Below are positions 1 to 8,750 of a stretch of DNA of 64,000 bases, piece after piece (the stretch's first letter is position 1; each line of letters starts with the position of its first letter). The translations under genes and the position numbers were made by a program. Origin of the DNA: Campylobacter geochelonis (lineage in GTDB: Bacteria; Campylobacterota; Campylobacteria; Campylobacterales; Campylobacteraceae); the NCBI RefSeq assembly GCF_013201685.1, contig NZ_CP053844.1, forward strand, positions 1,984,001-2,048,000, read 5' to 3'. The notes under the pieces are model-generated. The model saw only the letters and a list, made by a program, of their open reading frames with translations, was not told the origin of the DNA and did no database searches.

Positions 1-351
1 GAAAAAGGGGAAAAAGGAAAAGTTCTTTTTAGCGACGTTTTTCTTGAGAAAAAGAGCGAAAAAGTCATAAACCATGTAGCCATTGATAGATTTACAGGAG
101 GGGCTATTGAAGGTGCACTATTTCAAGAAAGAGTAGTTGCAAAACAACCAGAGTTTTGCATAAATTTGCTTTTAAATAGCAAAGGTATTGACGAAAAAAC
201 CATAAACGCATTTGAAATGGCTCTTGATGATATATGTAAAGGTATGCTTCCTCTTGGCGGAATGACGACAAAAGGACATGGGTTTTTTAAAGGTTATATA
301 GAAAAAAATGGAGAAAAATATGAAGTTCCAAGACCAAAACAAGATTGTTGA
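1..351 (+). CDS. Type III CRISPR RAMP protein (Csm3-like), 3' part
   Basis: Frame 1 is open from the first base and stops at 349-351, so only the C-terminal 116 residues are in the window. The visible part carries two RAMP hallmarks: an IDRFTGGAIEGALF segment, typical of Csm3-type Cas7 proteins, and a glycine-rich loop (LPLGGMTTKGHGFF) near the C-terminus. Csm3-like subunits form the backbone of the type III interference complex, bind crRNA and, if a catalytic Asp is present, cut target RNA; that residue would lie outside the window. The next gene starts inside its last 44 bases, so the genes are coupled. Family assignment is good; the exact subtype (Csm3 of III-D against another RAMP) is inference from the neighbours. 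Confidence 0.75.
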   Translation, partial: EKGEKGKVLFSDVFLEKKSEKVINHVAIDRFTGGAIEGALFQERVVAKQPEFCINLLLNSKGIDEKTINAFEMALDDICKGMLPLGGMTTKGHGFFKGYIEKNGEKYEVPRPKQDC

Positions 352-751
352 TTATATAAATCAAAATTTGCAAGGATATGATGGCTTAGTGCAGTTTTCT
401 CATAGAAAAACAGATGCTAACAAGGATATATTTTATAAGAAAAAAGTTGAGGTAGAAAATGAAAATGGTTTCATATGTGAAGCTTATTTTTGCAATGATG
501 AAAAATCTGTAAGTATAAAAATGCTAGATGGAGAGTGGTTTATAAATGAAATTGATATCGCAAATATCAGCAAAGATGATATCGTCATCTACGAAACTAA
601 CTATAATTTAAATGTTAAAATGGTTCAAATTTGGAAAGAAGAAAAAGATGAAAAATGTTTAGGTTTTGGTGTTTTAAAACTTAAAAATATTGTTTTTGGT
701 GGTTTTGTTGATAAAGATAAAGGAGAAGATGATGATAACAGCACCTTATAA
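308..751 (+). CDS. csx19: Csx19-like CRISPR-associated protein (TIGR03984 type)
   Basis: 147 residues, acidic and lysine-rich, with no membrane segment or catalytic motif. It overlaps the preceding RAMP gene by 44 bases and the following RAMP gene by about 20, so it belongs to the same CRISPR operon. A small protein between a Csm3-like gene and a TIGR03986-type RAMP is the typical position of Csx19 in III-D loci, and the central segment (YFCNDEKSVSIKMLDGEWF) resembles that family. Csx19 is thought to be a structural subunit of the effector. Either ATG, 308 or 320, could be the start. The assignment rests mainly on position and general resemblance; it could be another small type III subunit. 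Confidence 0.6.
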   Translation: MEKNMKFQDQNKIVDYINQNLQGYDGLVQFSHRKTDANKDIFYKKKVEVENENGFICEAYFCNDEKSVSIKMLDGEWFINEIDIANISKDDIVIYETNYNLNVKMVQIWKEEKDEKCLGFGVLKLKNIVFGGFVDKDKGEDDDNSTL

Positions 752-3116
752 TTTTATCCCATTAAATAAAGAAATTTTTTACCCAGATTGGGCTGATTTA
801 GCAAGCCATGATATTCCATTTAAAGATGATAAAAGTGGTGAAATAGATATTGAAATAGAGGCAATGTCGCCTATATTTGTTGGTGATTTTAGAAGAGAAA
901 AAAGCAAAGAAGCACTCAAGTTCTTTAACCACGAAGGCGAGTTTTATATCCCTAGTTCTAGTGTAAAAGGCGTGATTAGAAGTGTGCTTGAAATTATGAG
1001 TTTTTCTAAACTTAGAGAAGAGAGCTTTGATGACAAGATTTTTGCTGTTAGAGATATGACTAAGAGTGGAAATTTCTATTTTAAAGAGATGGGTAAAGGT
1101 GTATTTTGTGGTTGGTTAAGCCTAAAAAATGGCGAATATCTTTTACAAGAATGTGGTGAGCTAAGCAGAATTAGTCAAAAAGATATAGATGAAAAATTTG
1201 GTATTGAATTTTCAAAGCATTTTAAAAAGCCAGATTATGACAAAGATAAGAAAGAGCAAAAAACAGCCAAATTTAAATATGATTTATTTTGCAAACTCAC
1301 TAATAGAAAGCAACTAAAACACAAATTTACTTATAATAAAAACGATTATGATAGAAAAATTTATAAATTTGATGGAAACGGCAAAGAAGGTACTTTGGTC
1401 TTTACAGGTCAGCCATCTGCAAGAGTTGAAAATCAAAATGGAAAAAATAGTGGTAAAATTTATGAATTTATATTTTTTGACCCTAAAGTTGTGGATGTAG
1501 ATGAAAATGTAGTTAGCAAAAATGTGATAAAAAATTTTAAATTTGCCTATTTTGACGGACGAAATACAGAACCAAAAGAATCAGACGACTGGAGATATTG
1601 GAAGAAAAAATTAGAAAAAAAAGAAAAAATACCTGTATTTTTCCAAAAAGATGATGGAGGAAATATTAAATATTTAGGCTTATCCTATCTTTTTAAAATA
1701 ATGTATAAACACAGCAGAAGCAAAGGAGTTAAACAAGACTATAAAAATCAAAAGTTAGATTTAGCTCAAACAATTTTTGGCTTTGTAGATAAAGCTAGCA
1801 ACAAAGCTCTTAAAGGTAGAGTATATTTTAGCCATTTTAAAGCCAAAAAGCCAAAAGAGTGCGAAGTAAAAAAAGAAACTCTAGCAAGTCCAAAAGCCTC
1901 TTACTATCCAACATATATAAAGCAAAATGGCAATGAAGTAAAAACATATATGGATGATGATTTTGAGATTTCAGGACGCAAGAGATATCCTATACATAAA
2001 GATGATAAACCTTTTTCAAACGAAGGAGATAGTGAAAACACTCAAACTAAATTTATACCATTAGAAAAAGGGTCTAAATTTAAAGGCAAACTAAGATATC
2101 ACAATCTTAAAAAGTGCGAACTAGGCGCAGTTTTATCGGCTCTTACCTTTCATGACACGCCAAATGCTTATCATAATATAGGCTTAGCAAAACCATTAGG
2201 TTATGGCAAAGTAAAGATTACTATAAAGACTGATGATGCTAAATTTAGCAAAAACGATTTAGCAGAATGTCTTAAGGAGTTTGAGTTAGAGATGTTGGCT
2301 AATATACAAGATTGGGACAAGAGCAATCAGATAAAAGAACTTTTATCTATGGCGATAGAGCCAAATAGCGATTCTCACCTAAAATACATGGAGTTAAAAC
2401 ACTTTGCAGAACATAAAAAAGAGTTACATAAAAACGGTTGTCAAATCTTTTTTAAAAGCTATTCGCAAATAGAGAACTCAAAAACAGTATGTTTAAAAAT
2501 AACTGCAACCAAAGAGGAGATAGAAAATAAAAAAGCAGAGAAAAAAGAAAAACGAATTTGGGAAAGTTTAAAAAAAGATGGAAATATCGATGCTATACAA
2601 AGCTATCAAAACAAAAATCCAAATAGCAAGTTTTTAAGCGATATAGAAGCTACTATTAAAAAATTACTTTGCCAAAAAGAAAATGAAAAGTTGGAACTAG
2701 AAAATAAAAAAGCGGAGGAAAAATGGGCTAGAAAACCAACAGATCTAAAGCAGCTAAAAGAGTTTTTAACTAATTTTATAGAAACCTACCCAGATACTTT
2801 TTTTGGAGTGCAAGCCAGAAATGAGTTGGAAAATTTAGAAAACTATCAACCGCAAAAAAAGACTAAAGCTACTTTTGATGATTTGCTAAGTGCAGAAACA
2901 TTGGATGATTTAGCTTGCCTTCTAAAAAAAATAGCCACCCCAGAAGCACCGGTACTTAATCAAAATGAATTAGATAAATTATATGAAACGATAGAAAATT
3001 TATACAATAAAGCAAACGCAAAAACAAAAAAAAGATTTATTAAAAGTATAAACAGCTCATACCATATAAAGCGAATTTTGGGTCATAATATGGTTGAAAA
3101 AATATCAAAAATCTAA
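732..3116 (+). CDS. Large RAMP protein of TIGR03986 type with C-terminal helical extension
   Basis: About 794 residues. The N-terminus (APYNFIPLNKEIFYPDWADLASHDIPF in two halves around the NKE) matches the TIGR03986 RAMP family of type III systems. An SSSVKGVIRS loop near residue 78 and a C-terminal G-rich loop (GLAKPLGYGKV, about 484-494) are classical RAMP elements. After about residue 595 the protein changes character: a charged coiled stretch and two repeats of a W...(Y/F)...YP/NP...A pattern (about 610-646 and 665-703), then a helical tail. I take ATG 732, because AGGAG at 720-724 is 7 bases upstream; ATG 729 is the alternative, and the longer reading from 690 lacks a site. The start lies inside the end of csx19. 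Confidence 0.8.
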   Translation: MITAPYNFIPLNKEIFYPDWADLASHDIPFKDDKSGEIDIEIEAMSPIFVGDFRREKSKEALKFFNHEGEFYIPSSSVKGVIRSVLEIMSFSKLREESFDDKIFAVRDMTKSGNFYFKEMGKGVFCGWLSLKNGEYLLQECGELSRISQKDIDEKFGIEFSKHFKKPDYDKDKKEQKTAKFKYDLFCKLTNRKQLKHKFTYNKNDYDRKIYKFDGNGKEGTLVFTGQPSARVENQNGKNSGKIYEFIFFDPKVVDVDENVVSKNVIKNFKFAYFDGRNTEPKESDDWRYWKKKLEKKEKIPVFFQKDDGGNIKYLGLSYLFKIMYKHSRSKGVKQDYKNQKLDLAQTIFGFVDKASNKALKGRVYFSHFKAKKPKECEVKKETLASPKASYYPTYIKQNGNEVKTYMDDDFEISGRKRYPIHKDDKPFSNEGDSENTQTKFIPLEKGSKFKGKLRYHNLKKCELGAVLSALTFHDTPNAYHNIGLAKPLGYGKVKITIKTDDAKFSKNDLAECLKEFELEMLANIQDWDKSNQIKELLSMAIEPNSDSHLKYMELKHFAEHKKELHKNGCQIFFKSYSQIENSKTVCLKITATKEEIENKKAEKKEKRIWESLKKDGNIDAIQSYQNKNPNSKFLSDIEATIKKLLCQKENEKLELENKKAEEKWARKPTDLKQLKEFLTNFIETYPDTFFGVQARNELENLENYQPQKKTKATFDDLLSAETLDDLACLLKKIATPEAPVLNQNELDKLYETIENLYNKANAKTKKRFIKSINSSYHIKRILGHNMVEKISKI

Positions 3117-3125
3117 AGGATAAAT

Positions 3126-4310
3126 ATGGCAAAAGTACTCATTAGCTCAATTGGAACTGGCGATAAAAACAAAGGCTATAATAAAACAAATTATAAAATA
3201 GACGGCAAACTTTATGAAAATGAGATATTTATAGCAAACGTTCTGTCTAGGCATCTAAGTATTGATAAGCTATTTTTAATTGGGACAGAAAAGTCGATTT
3301 GGGATGCTGTTTATAGTAAATTTGGCGGCGATGAAAAAACGGAATTTAAAATTTACGAACAACAAGAAAAAGGAAATTTACAAAGCATCATTAATTTAAT
3401 AGAGAGTCAGATTGATAAAACACTTAAAACTAAAGGCTCTAGATGTTTTATCATCAAATACGGCGTTGATGAAATAGAACTTTGGGATAACTTTTCCAAA
3501 TTCTTAGAAATAGCAAGTGGTCTGGAAGAGAAAGATGAGATTTATCTTGATATTACACATTCGTTTCGCTCGCTATCTTTAATGAGCTTTGTAATGAGTG
3601 AATTTACTTCAAATACACGCGAAAATCCATTAAATATAAAAGGTATATATTATGGTATGCTAGAATTATCACGAGAAAATGATGGTACTACGCCTATTAT
3701 AAATTTATCTATGTTTTTTGAACTTTTAGAGTGGGGCAAAGCAATTAGATCGCTTAAAATTTATGGAAATTCTAAAGACTTATTAAGACTTATAAATAAA
3801 ACAGAGGATAAAAAAGATATAAAAAATGCTTTTAACGATTTTTCAAACGCTTTAAATATGTCAGATATGTTAGCGTTGCAAAAAGCGGTTAGAAATTTAT
3901 ATACCAAGATAAAATTCTTTACAGAGAGTGAGAATGAAATTTATAAGATTATTGGAAAGGAGCTTTTGAGTTTTATTAATAGGTTGAATGTAGAGGAATT
4001 TCATATTTTTCAATATGAATTAGCAAAATGGTATCAAGAAAATCAAAATTACCCACTTAGCTATGTTGTTTTAGTAGAAGCCGTTGTCAGCGCTATCGCA
4101 AAAAGAGATGGGCTTGATAGCAACAAGAAAAAAGATAATATATTTATAAAAGAAATAGCTCAAAATGAGTATAAATATTTTGAATGCATTAGAGAAATAA
4201 GAAATGGCATAGCTCATGCCTTAGAAAATAACAAGGAAATTATCGAAAACGAAGATGCTATAAAAAATTTACCAAAATATATAAAAGATTTATCTTATTT
4301 GTTTGAATAA
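3126..4310 (+). CDS. csx2: CARF-HEPN ribonuclease, Csx2/TIGR02221 family
   Basis: 394 residues. The N-terminal CARF-like half starts with LISSIGTGD and has a YLDITHSFRSL segment (residues 140-150) corresponding to the DxTHG motif of the TIGR02221 family. The C-terminal half carries an RxxxxH HEPN motif (R359-NGIA-H364), so a metal-independent ribonuclease is expected. Proteins of this type sense cyclic oligoadenylate made by Cas10 and then degrade RNA non-specifically. An AAAGGATAAAT site precedes ATG 3126, nine bases after the RAMP stop, so it is the last gene of the CRISPR operon. The family call is strong; the identity of the activating nucleotide cannot be read from sequence. Confidence 0.85.
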   Translation: MAKVLISSIGTGDKNKGYNKTNYKIDGKLYENEIFIANVLSRHLSIDKLFLIGTEKSIWDAVYSKFGGDEKTEFKIYEQQEKGNLQSIINLIESQIDKTLKTKGSRCFIIKYGVDEIELWDNFSKFLEIASGLEEKDEIYLDITHSFRSLSLMSFVMSEFTSNTRENPLNIKGIYYGMLELSRENDGTTPIINLSMFFELLEWGKAIRSLKIYGNSKDLLRLINKTEDKKDIKNAFNDFSNALNMSDMLALQKAVRNLYTKIKFFTESENEIYKIIGKELLSFINRLNVEEFHIFQYELAKWYQENQNYPLSYVVLVEAVVSAIAKRDGLDSNKKKDNIFIKEIAQNEYKYFECIREIRNGIAHALENNKEIIENEDAIKNLPKYIKDLSYLFE

Positions 4311-4514
4311 TTAAGTTATTTTACCGTCCATATACAAGTTGCATTTGTTATAGTGTTGATTTGTATTAAAGATAATTGGCTTTAGTAAACGATTTATTAA
4401 ATTTATGAAGTATTTTTAGGATATATTTTTTATTTAAAGCGTAGATTGTTTATTTTAAATTTATATCGAAGTTTTTCTTTAAGATAGATGAATTGATTAG
4501 TTTAGACATTTAAT

Positions 4515-4555
4515 AAATCGATAGTCTTTTAAATTTTTCTAAAGACTATTGATTT
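4515..4555. terminator. Long hairpin downstream of the CARF-HEPN gene
   Basis: Arms at 4515-4529 and 4541-4555 pair over 15 positions with one mismatch around an 11-base loop (TAAATTTTTCT). It lies about 200 bases after the csx2 stop and could end CRISPR operon transcripts or those arriving from the other side. There is no clean U-run. Confidence 0.4.
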
Positions 4556-5072
4556 AACCATCTTGTTTAAAAAATTTATAGAAATTAAATTTAAATATTG
4601 AATTTTTTATAAACACAGCATTATTTCATATCTGCAAATTCAGCGCAAAACCAGCCTTAAGCAAGCTTTTTTATAAGATTCAAGCTTATAAATATAAAAT
4701 TTAACCATATTTCAAAAAGCTTTTTCACATCAAAATCCATAAAAATTTCTTAAGCTATCCTAAATTCAAACTAAATTTAAACTAGGTTTAATCACATATT
4801 AACTTTACTTAAAACTGCACTCTTAAATAAACCGCTGCGTATAACAAGCTCAGAAACTAAAATAGCGGTGAAGCAACTTTTAAAAATCACAAAGCAATCT
4901 AATCGCTAAAATAACGAGCAAAACTACTACAACATCACAACCAAATTTAGCTAAAACATTTCAAAACGGCTCTTAACTTCGCTAGCAAATTACTAAATTT
5001 ACTAAACTTCCCACTTTGGTTTTAAAATGCGTGATTAAAGCGTTACTTGTTGATTATTATTTAATTTTCATA

Positions 5073-5101
5073 TATAATTTATATAAATTTACAAAAAGGA
5101 G
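5073..5101 (+). promoter_or_regulatory. Promoter -10 and RBS of the Sel1-repeat gene
   Basis: TATAAT at 5073-5078 preceded by T-rich DNA, the usual form of a Campylobacter housekeeping promoter, and AGGAG at 5097-5101, six bases before ATG 5108. Confidence 0.6.
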
Positions 5102-5107
5102 TTTTTC

Positions 5108-5953
5108 ATGAAAAAACTAATCATAGGTGCGATTTTAAGCATAACTTTTCTTTTTGCTAACAACAATGCCTTGGTCGATAAGGCAAACGAGGCGTATGAT
5201 TTGGGTGATTTTGACACAGCGGCTAAGCTTTATGAAGAGGCTGGAAATGACCCTTATGCGACACATATGCGAGGCTTAATGCTCTTATGGGGAATAGGAC
5301 CGTTATCTACAGATATAGAAAAAGATATGGAAAAAGCGATAGAACTTTTTGAAATTTCAGTAAATGGTGGCAACTCTGAAGCGATGGTAGATCTTGGGGC
5401 TTTGTATGATGAGGGATCAAGCTTAATAGAAGCAAACCACACAAAAGCAAAAAAGCTATATGAAAAAGCTATCGCAACTAATGGTCATGTCTATGCTTAC
5501 CACAACCTTGCTATGATGTATTCTGAAGGTAGAGGCGTAGAGCAAAACGATAAAAAAGCACTTGAACTTCTTGAAAAAGCCGCCGAAAAAGGCTACCTTC
5601 CCTCTCAACGTGAAGTCGGCGATATGTATAAAAACGGCATAGGCACACAAAAAGATGAAGCCAAAGCTCTTAAATGGTATGAAAAAGCAGCCGAGCAAGG
5701 GGATGCATTTGCTCAAAACGATGTTGGGCTAATGTATCACTATGGTTTAGGGACAAAAATAGACTATAAAAAAGCTATGTATTGGTATGAAAAAGCAGCC
5801 GAGCAAAGAAGCAGTCGTGCTATTTTCAATATCGGACTTTTATATGAAAAAGGTCTTGGCGTAGATAAGGATTTGGATAAGGCTATCGATTATTACAAAA
5901 AAGCTTGCCAAACAGGGTATCAAAAAGCGTGCGATGTGGCAAATAGTTTTTAA
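5108..5953 (+). CDS. Secreted Sel1-repeat (TPR-like) protein
   Basis: 281 residues. Residues 1-17 form a signal peptide (MKKLIIGAILSITFLFA), so it should be periplasmic. The rest is a run of Sel1-like repeats of about 36 residues, seen as repeated KALKWYEKAAEQGDAFAQ / KAMYWYEKAAEQRSSRA segments with the usual G..G..Y..G signature; the first copies are more divergent. Sel1 repeats act as protein-protein scaffolds. Only two cysteines (near the C-terminus) are present, so it is not one of the cysteine-rich Hcp proteins. It has its own promoter and no functional partner nearby; the specific role is unknown. Confidence 0.85.
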   Translation: MKKLIIGAILSITFLFANNNALVDKANEAYDLGDFDTAAKLYEEAGNDPYATHMRGLMLLWGIGPLSTDIEKDMEKAIELFEISVNGGNSEAMVDLGALYDEGSSLIEANHTKAKKLYEKAIATNGHVYAYHNLAMMYSEGRGVEQNDKKALELLEKAAEKGYLPSQREVGDMYKNGIGTQKDEAKALKWYEKAAEQGDAFAQNDVGLMYHYGLGTKIDYKKAMYWYEKAAEQRSSRAIFNIGLLYEKGLGVDKDLDKAIDYYKKACQTGYQKACDVANSF

Positions 5954-7318
5954 ATTTAGCTTATTTAAGTTGGTTTTAAACGTGATTTAGCAAGGGTGTC
6001 TACGCGTTAAACTATCGTATTAAAGGGAAGTAAACAAGTAAAAGCTTAACTTCTTTAGTGCTAAATTTTTATGTAATTTAGCCTAAACTGGCAAATCGCT
6101 AGTAAAACTGGCGCTGTTCTAAGCTGAGCTTTTGATACGATTTACGGATTATAAAAACTGCTAGTAATATAAGATATTTAAATTATAAAACACCTAAAGC
6201 AATACTTCGCTTGGGTGTTTTAAATTTCTAGCTTTACCAAATGTGCATTTTAGCAAAGCTAATTTTATAAAATAAAAGCTGAAATTCTTTGCTAGATAGA
6301 ATTGCAAAGAATTTCTTTGTTTATATATCTTAAAACGCTTTATTTAAACTTATTTGGCTAATTTTAACGCGTAGCTTAAATTCGGATACTAAATTCTTTG
6401 ATAATGCACGACATCGGAGATAAAACAACTGTTTTTAAACTAAATTTAGTCATTAGAATGATAAGAATATTTTATGAATATTTCATATAACTACTGTTTA
6501 ATTTCTAGTTTTGTTAAAGCAGTGTTTAACAAACAATTTACTTATTTCAATAGATAAAAACTTTATTTAACTTGTTATTATTTTAAGTTATTCTTATAAA
6601 TTTAACTCTTGGTAAAGCTAAATTTTATACTCAGCTTTATATAAAATTTCTAAAAATAAACTGTTTTAATAAATCAAACTTAAAATCGCTCTAAGATAAC
6701 TTGCTATTTTAATGTAGTTGAAATAAAATATTTTATAAAATTTCTAAAACAACTGTTTTAATCAATAAAATTTATTATATTTTAAAACCACATCTTGCTT
6801 TGGAACATTTTGGCATAAATTAGTGCAAAACTATAAACGCAGCTTAAACTAAGCTAAAATTTTGGCGCAAAAATAGCTAAATTTAGTTATAAATTTACTT
6901 AAATTTTAAATATTTATAAAGATTAAATTTAGTAGTCACAGTATCGTTTAGCTCATCATTTATGCTAAAAGCAAAATTTTACACTTTTTATTGCATCTAT
7001 TTGACAAAAAAGTTAAAAAATTTACTCTGCATTTTATCATAAGTTGCATTCACCAAAGCTCTTATTTGCGTACTTTTGTGGCTCATATCTTTAAATTTAA
7101 CTTTTAAAAATTACGAAAAACACGCTAGATAAATTCTAAAACCCTACAAACCATATCTTGTTTTATTTACAAATCAAAATTTTTAATATTTTTACCTAAA
7201 TTTAACAATCACACTTTTAAATTCAATCCCATCATCTAGCGCTCCATTTGCCACGCTACGCCAAAATTCTCAAAGTATCACGCAAAATACTGCTAAAATT
7301 ACAACATTCATAGTTTTA
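5954..7318. other. 1.36 kb gene-free AT-rich region
   Basis: No reading frame above about 40 codons on either strand. It contains a terminator-like hairpin (6187-6221), a perfect 12-bp inverted repeat (6281-6292 with 6304-6315) and an imperfect direct repeat (about 6645-6670 and 6737-6762). Probably decayed coding DNA, but no parent gene can be recognised. Confidence 0.55.
6187..6221 (+). terminator. Hairpin terminator
   Basis: AAAACACC at 6187-6194 pairs with GGTGTTTT at 6214-6221, the inner AAGC with GCTT, around a short loop, then a T-rich stretch. It lies 230 bases after the Sel1 gene stop, so the transcript has a long 3' region or a decayed gene lay between. Confidence 0.55.
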
Positions 7319-8659
7319 CTAAATTAACTTTTTTAAAATACCAAGTCCCTCTTTAAGCTCATCTAAGGTTGGTTTTGCAAAACCAAGTATAAACTCATCA
7401 TCTTCTTCTAGCCTGTTTTGGCGGCACTCATTCACGCTTCCAAGCCGCATACTCGCCTCTTCGCACCTTTTTAAAAAGTCGCTATCAGTTTTAGCCTTAA
7501 AGGCAACCGATGTGCCGATTTGGCTAGGATATAGTGTGATTTTCTCGCTTTTTTCTAAGCTTTGTTTTATTAAAGCGTGCTTTTGCGCATAGATATTTCT
7601 CATGCGATTTATATGTTTTTCAAAGTATCCATCTTCTATAAATTTTTTCAAAGCCTTTTGCACAAAGACCGAACATGGGCTTACAAAACCCAAAAATGCC
7701 TCTTCATATCTTAGCCCTAATTCTTGCGGAAGCACCATATAACTAAGTCTTAAAGCCGGAGTTAGCGAGTTTGAAAAGCTACCAAGATATACGACCTTAT
7801 CATCCTTATCCATGCTTTTTAGCGCAGGAATTACTCTGCCTTTATACTTAAATTCTCCATCATAGTCATCTTCTACTATGTATTTTTCGCCCTGTTTTGC
7901 CCACTCAAGTAAAAAAATTCTAGTCTTTAAAGACATCGTAGTGCCAAGTGGAAATTGATGATATGGTGTTATCCAAGCAATATCAACATCTTTTAGTGTG
8001 CTTGTATCAAGTCCGTATTTATCAACCTTTAAAGCCTTTAAATTTAGCAAATCAGAGGTAAAAAACGAAGTCTTCCACGCATATCCAGGATCTTCAAACC
8101 CATAAACGCTGCTTTGATTAAAAAGCTTTTTTAAGATATAAAAAAGATGTTCAGTTCCTGCTGAAACGATGATTTCACTTGCGTTTGCGTTTATACCACG
8201 AGAGTTTTTAAGATAGTTTGATATCACCTCTCGCAAAGGCAAATACCCCTTCGCATCGCTACTTTCAAGCAAATCGCTCCCACTTAAACTCTCTTTAAAA
8301 ACCCTCTTCCAAACCGAGTATGGAAAATGCTCTTTATCTATCCCGCCATATGAAAAGTCAAATTTATACTCTTTTTTTGCGCTTAAATTTAGCTTTTTAT
8401 CATGCTTTAAATTTAGCAAATGTTCAGCACTATTTACAAAAAATCCAACCTTATTTTCGCACCGTATAAAACCCTCCATTTCAAGCTGATAATAGGCGTT
8501 TGTGACTGTATTTTTACTGATTTGATACTCCTTACAAAGCGTTCTAATAGAAGGTAGCTTGCTATCTTTTTTAAGAGTGTTTTTTGTTATCAAATTTTTA
8601 ATTTCTTGATAAATTTGTAAGTATAAATACCCACCATCTTCTTTTAAATTTAAAAACAT
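7319..8659 (-). CDS. pdxR: MocR/GntR-family PLP-dependent regulator (PdxR-like)
   Basis: 446 residues: a GntR winged helix at about 10-75 (KLPSIRTLCKEYQISKNTVTNAYYQLE) joined to a fold-type I aminotransferase domain (about 100-446) with TPYHQFPLG and DDYDGEF motifs. It is divergent from pdxS with 91 bases between, the standard arrangement of PdxR, which senses PLP and controls vitamin B6 synthesis. One key residue differs: where the family has GTFSK, with the lysine that binds PLP, this protein has GSFSN (N297; codon AAC on the minus strand). It may bind PLP without a Schiff base or respond to another ligand. Classification is firm; the regulatory target is inferred from position. Confidence 0.85.
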   Translation of the reverse strand: MFLNLKEDGGYLYLQIYQEIKNLITKNTLKKDSKLPSIRTLCKEYQISKNTVTNAYYQLEMEGFIRCENKVGFFVNSAEHLLNLKHDKKLNLSAKKEYKFDFSYGGIDKEHFPYSVWKRVFKESLSGSDLLESSDAKGYLPLREVISNYLKNSRGINANASEIIVSAGTEHLFYILKKLFNQSSVYGFEDPGYAWKTSFFTSDLLNLKALKVDKYGLDTSTLKDVDIAWITPYHQFPLGTTMSLKTRIFLLEWAKQGEKYIVEDDYDGEFKYKGRVIPALKSMDKDDKVVYLGSFSNSLTPALRLSYMVLPQELGLRYEEAFLGFVSPCSVFVQKALKKFIEDGYFEKHINRMRNIYAQKHALIKQSLEKSEKITLYPSQIGTSVAFKAKTDSDFLKRCEEASMRLGSVNECRQNRLEEDDEFILGFAKPTLDELKEGLGILKKLI

Positions 8660-8681
8660 ATCTGTCCTTATAAAATTTTAT

Positions 8682-8730
8682 TATTTTGGCTCTACAAATA
8701 CGCACAGTATATCACTATAATGCCAAAATA
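8682..8730. promoter_or_regulatory. pdxR-pdxS divergent promoter and candidate operator
   Basis: TATAAT at 8716-8721 suits pdxS transcription. TATTTTGGC at 8682-8690 and GCCAAAATA at 8722-8730 form a 9-bp inverted repeat spanning the promoter, a plausible site for the divergent PdxR-like protein. Operator function is inference. Confidence 0.45.
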
Positions 8731-8750
8731 TTTTTAAAAAAGGATAAAAG

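Larger units (their letters stand above)
4311..5107. other. Gene-free AT-rich region after the CRISPR operon
   Basis: About 800 bases with stops in all frames. It holds a hairpin at 4515-4555 and, at its right end, the promoter of the Sel1-repeat gene. I looked for direct repeats of CRISPR type and saw none, so the array used by the type III genes must lie elsewhere. Confidence 0.6.

Noticed and set aside
690-731. N-terminal extension of the large RAMP protein
   Set aside because: No ribosome site at 690, and the family starts at about the ITAPYNF segment; AGGAG at 720 supports ATG 729/732.
4311-5107. CRISPR array after the type III genes
   Set aside because: No regularly spaced repeat is visible; only one hairpin and a promoter.
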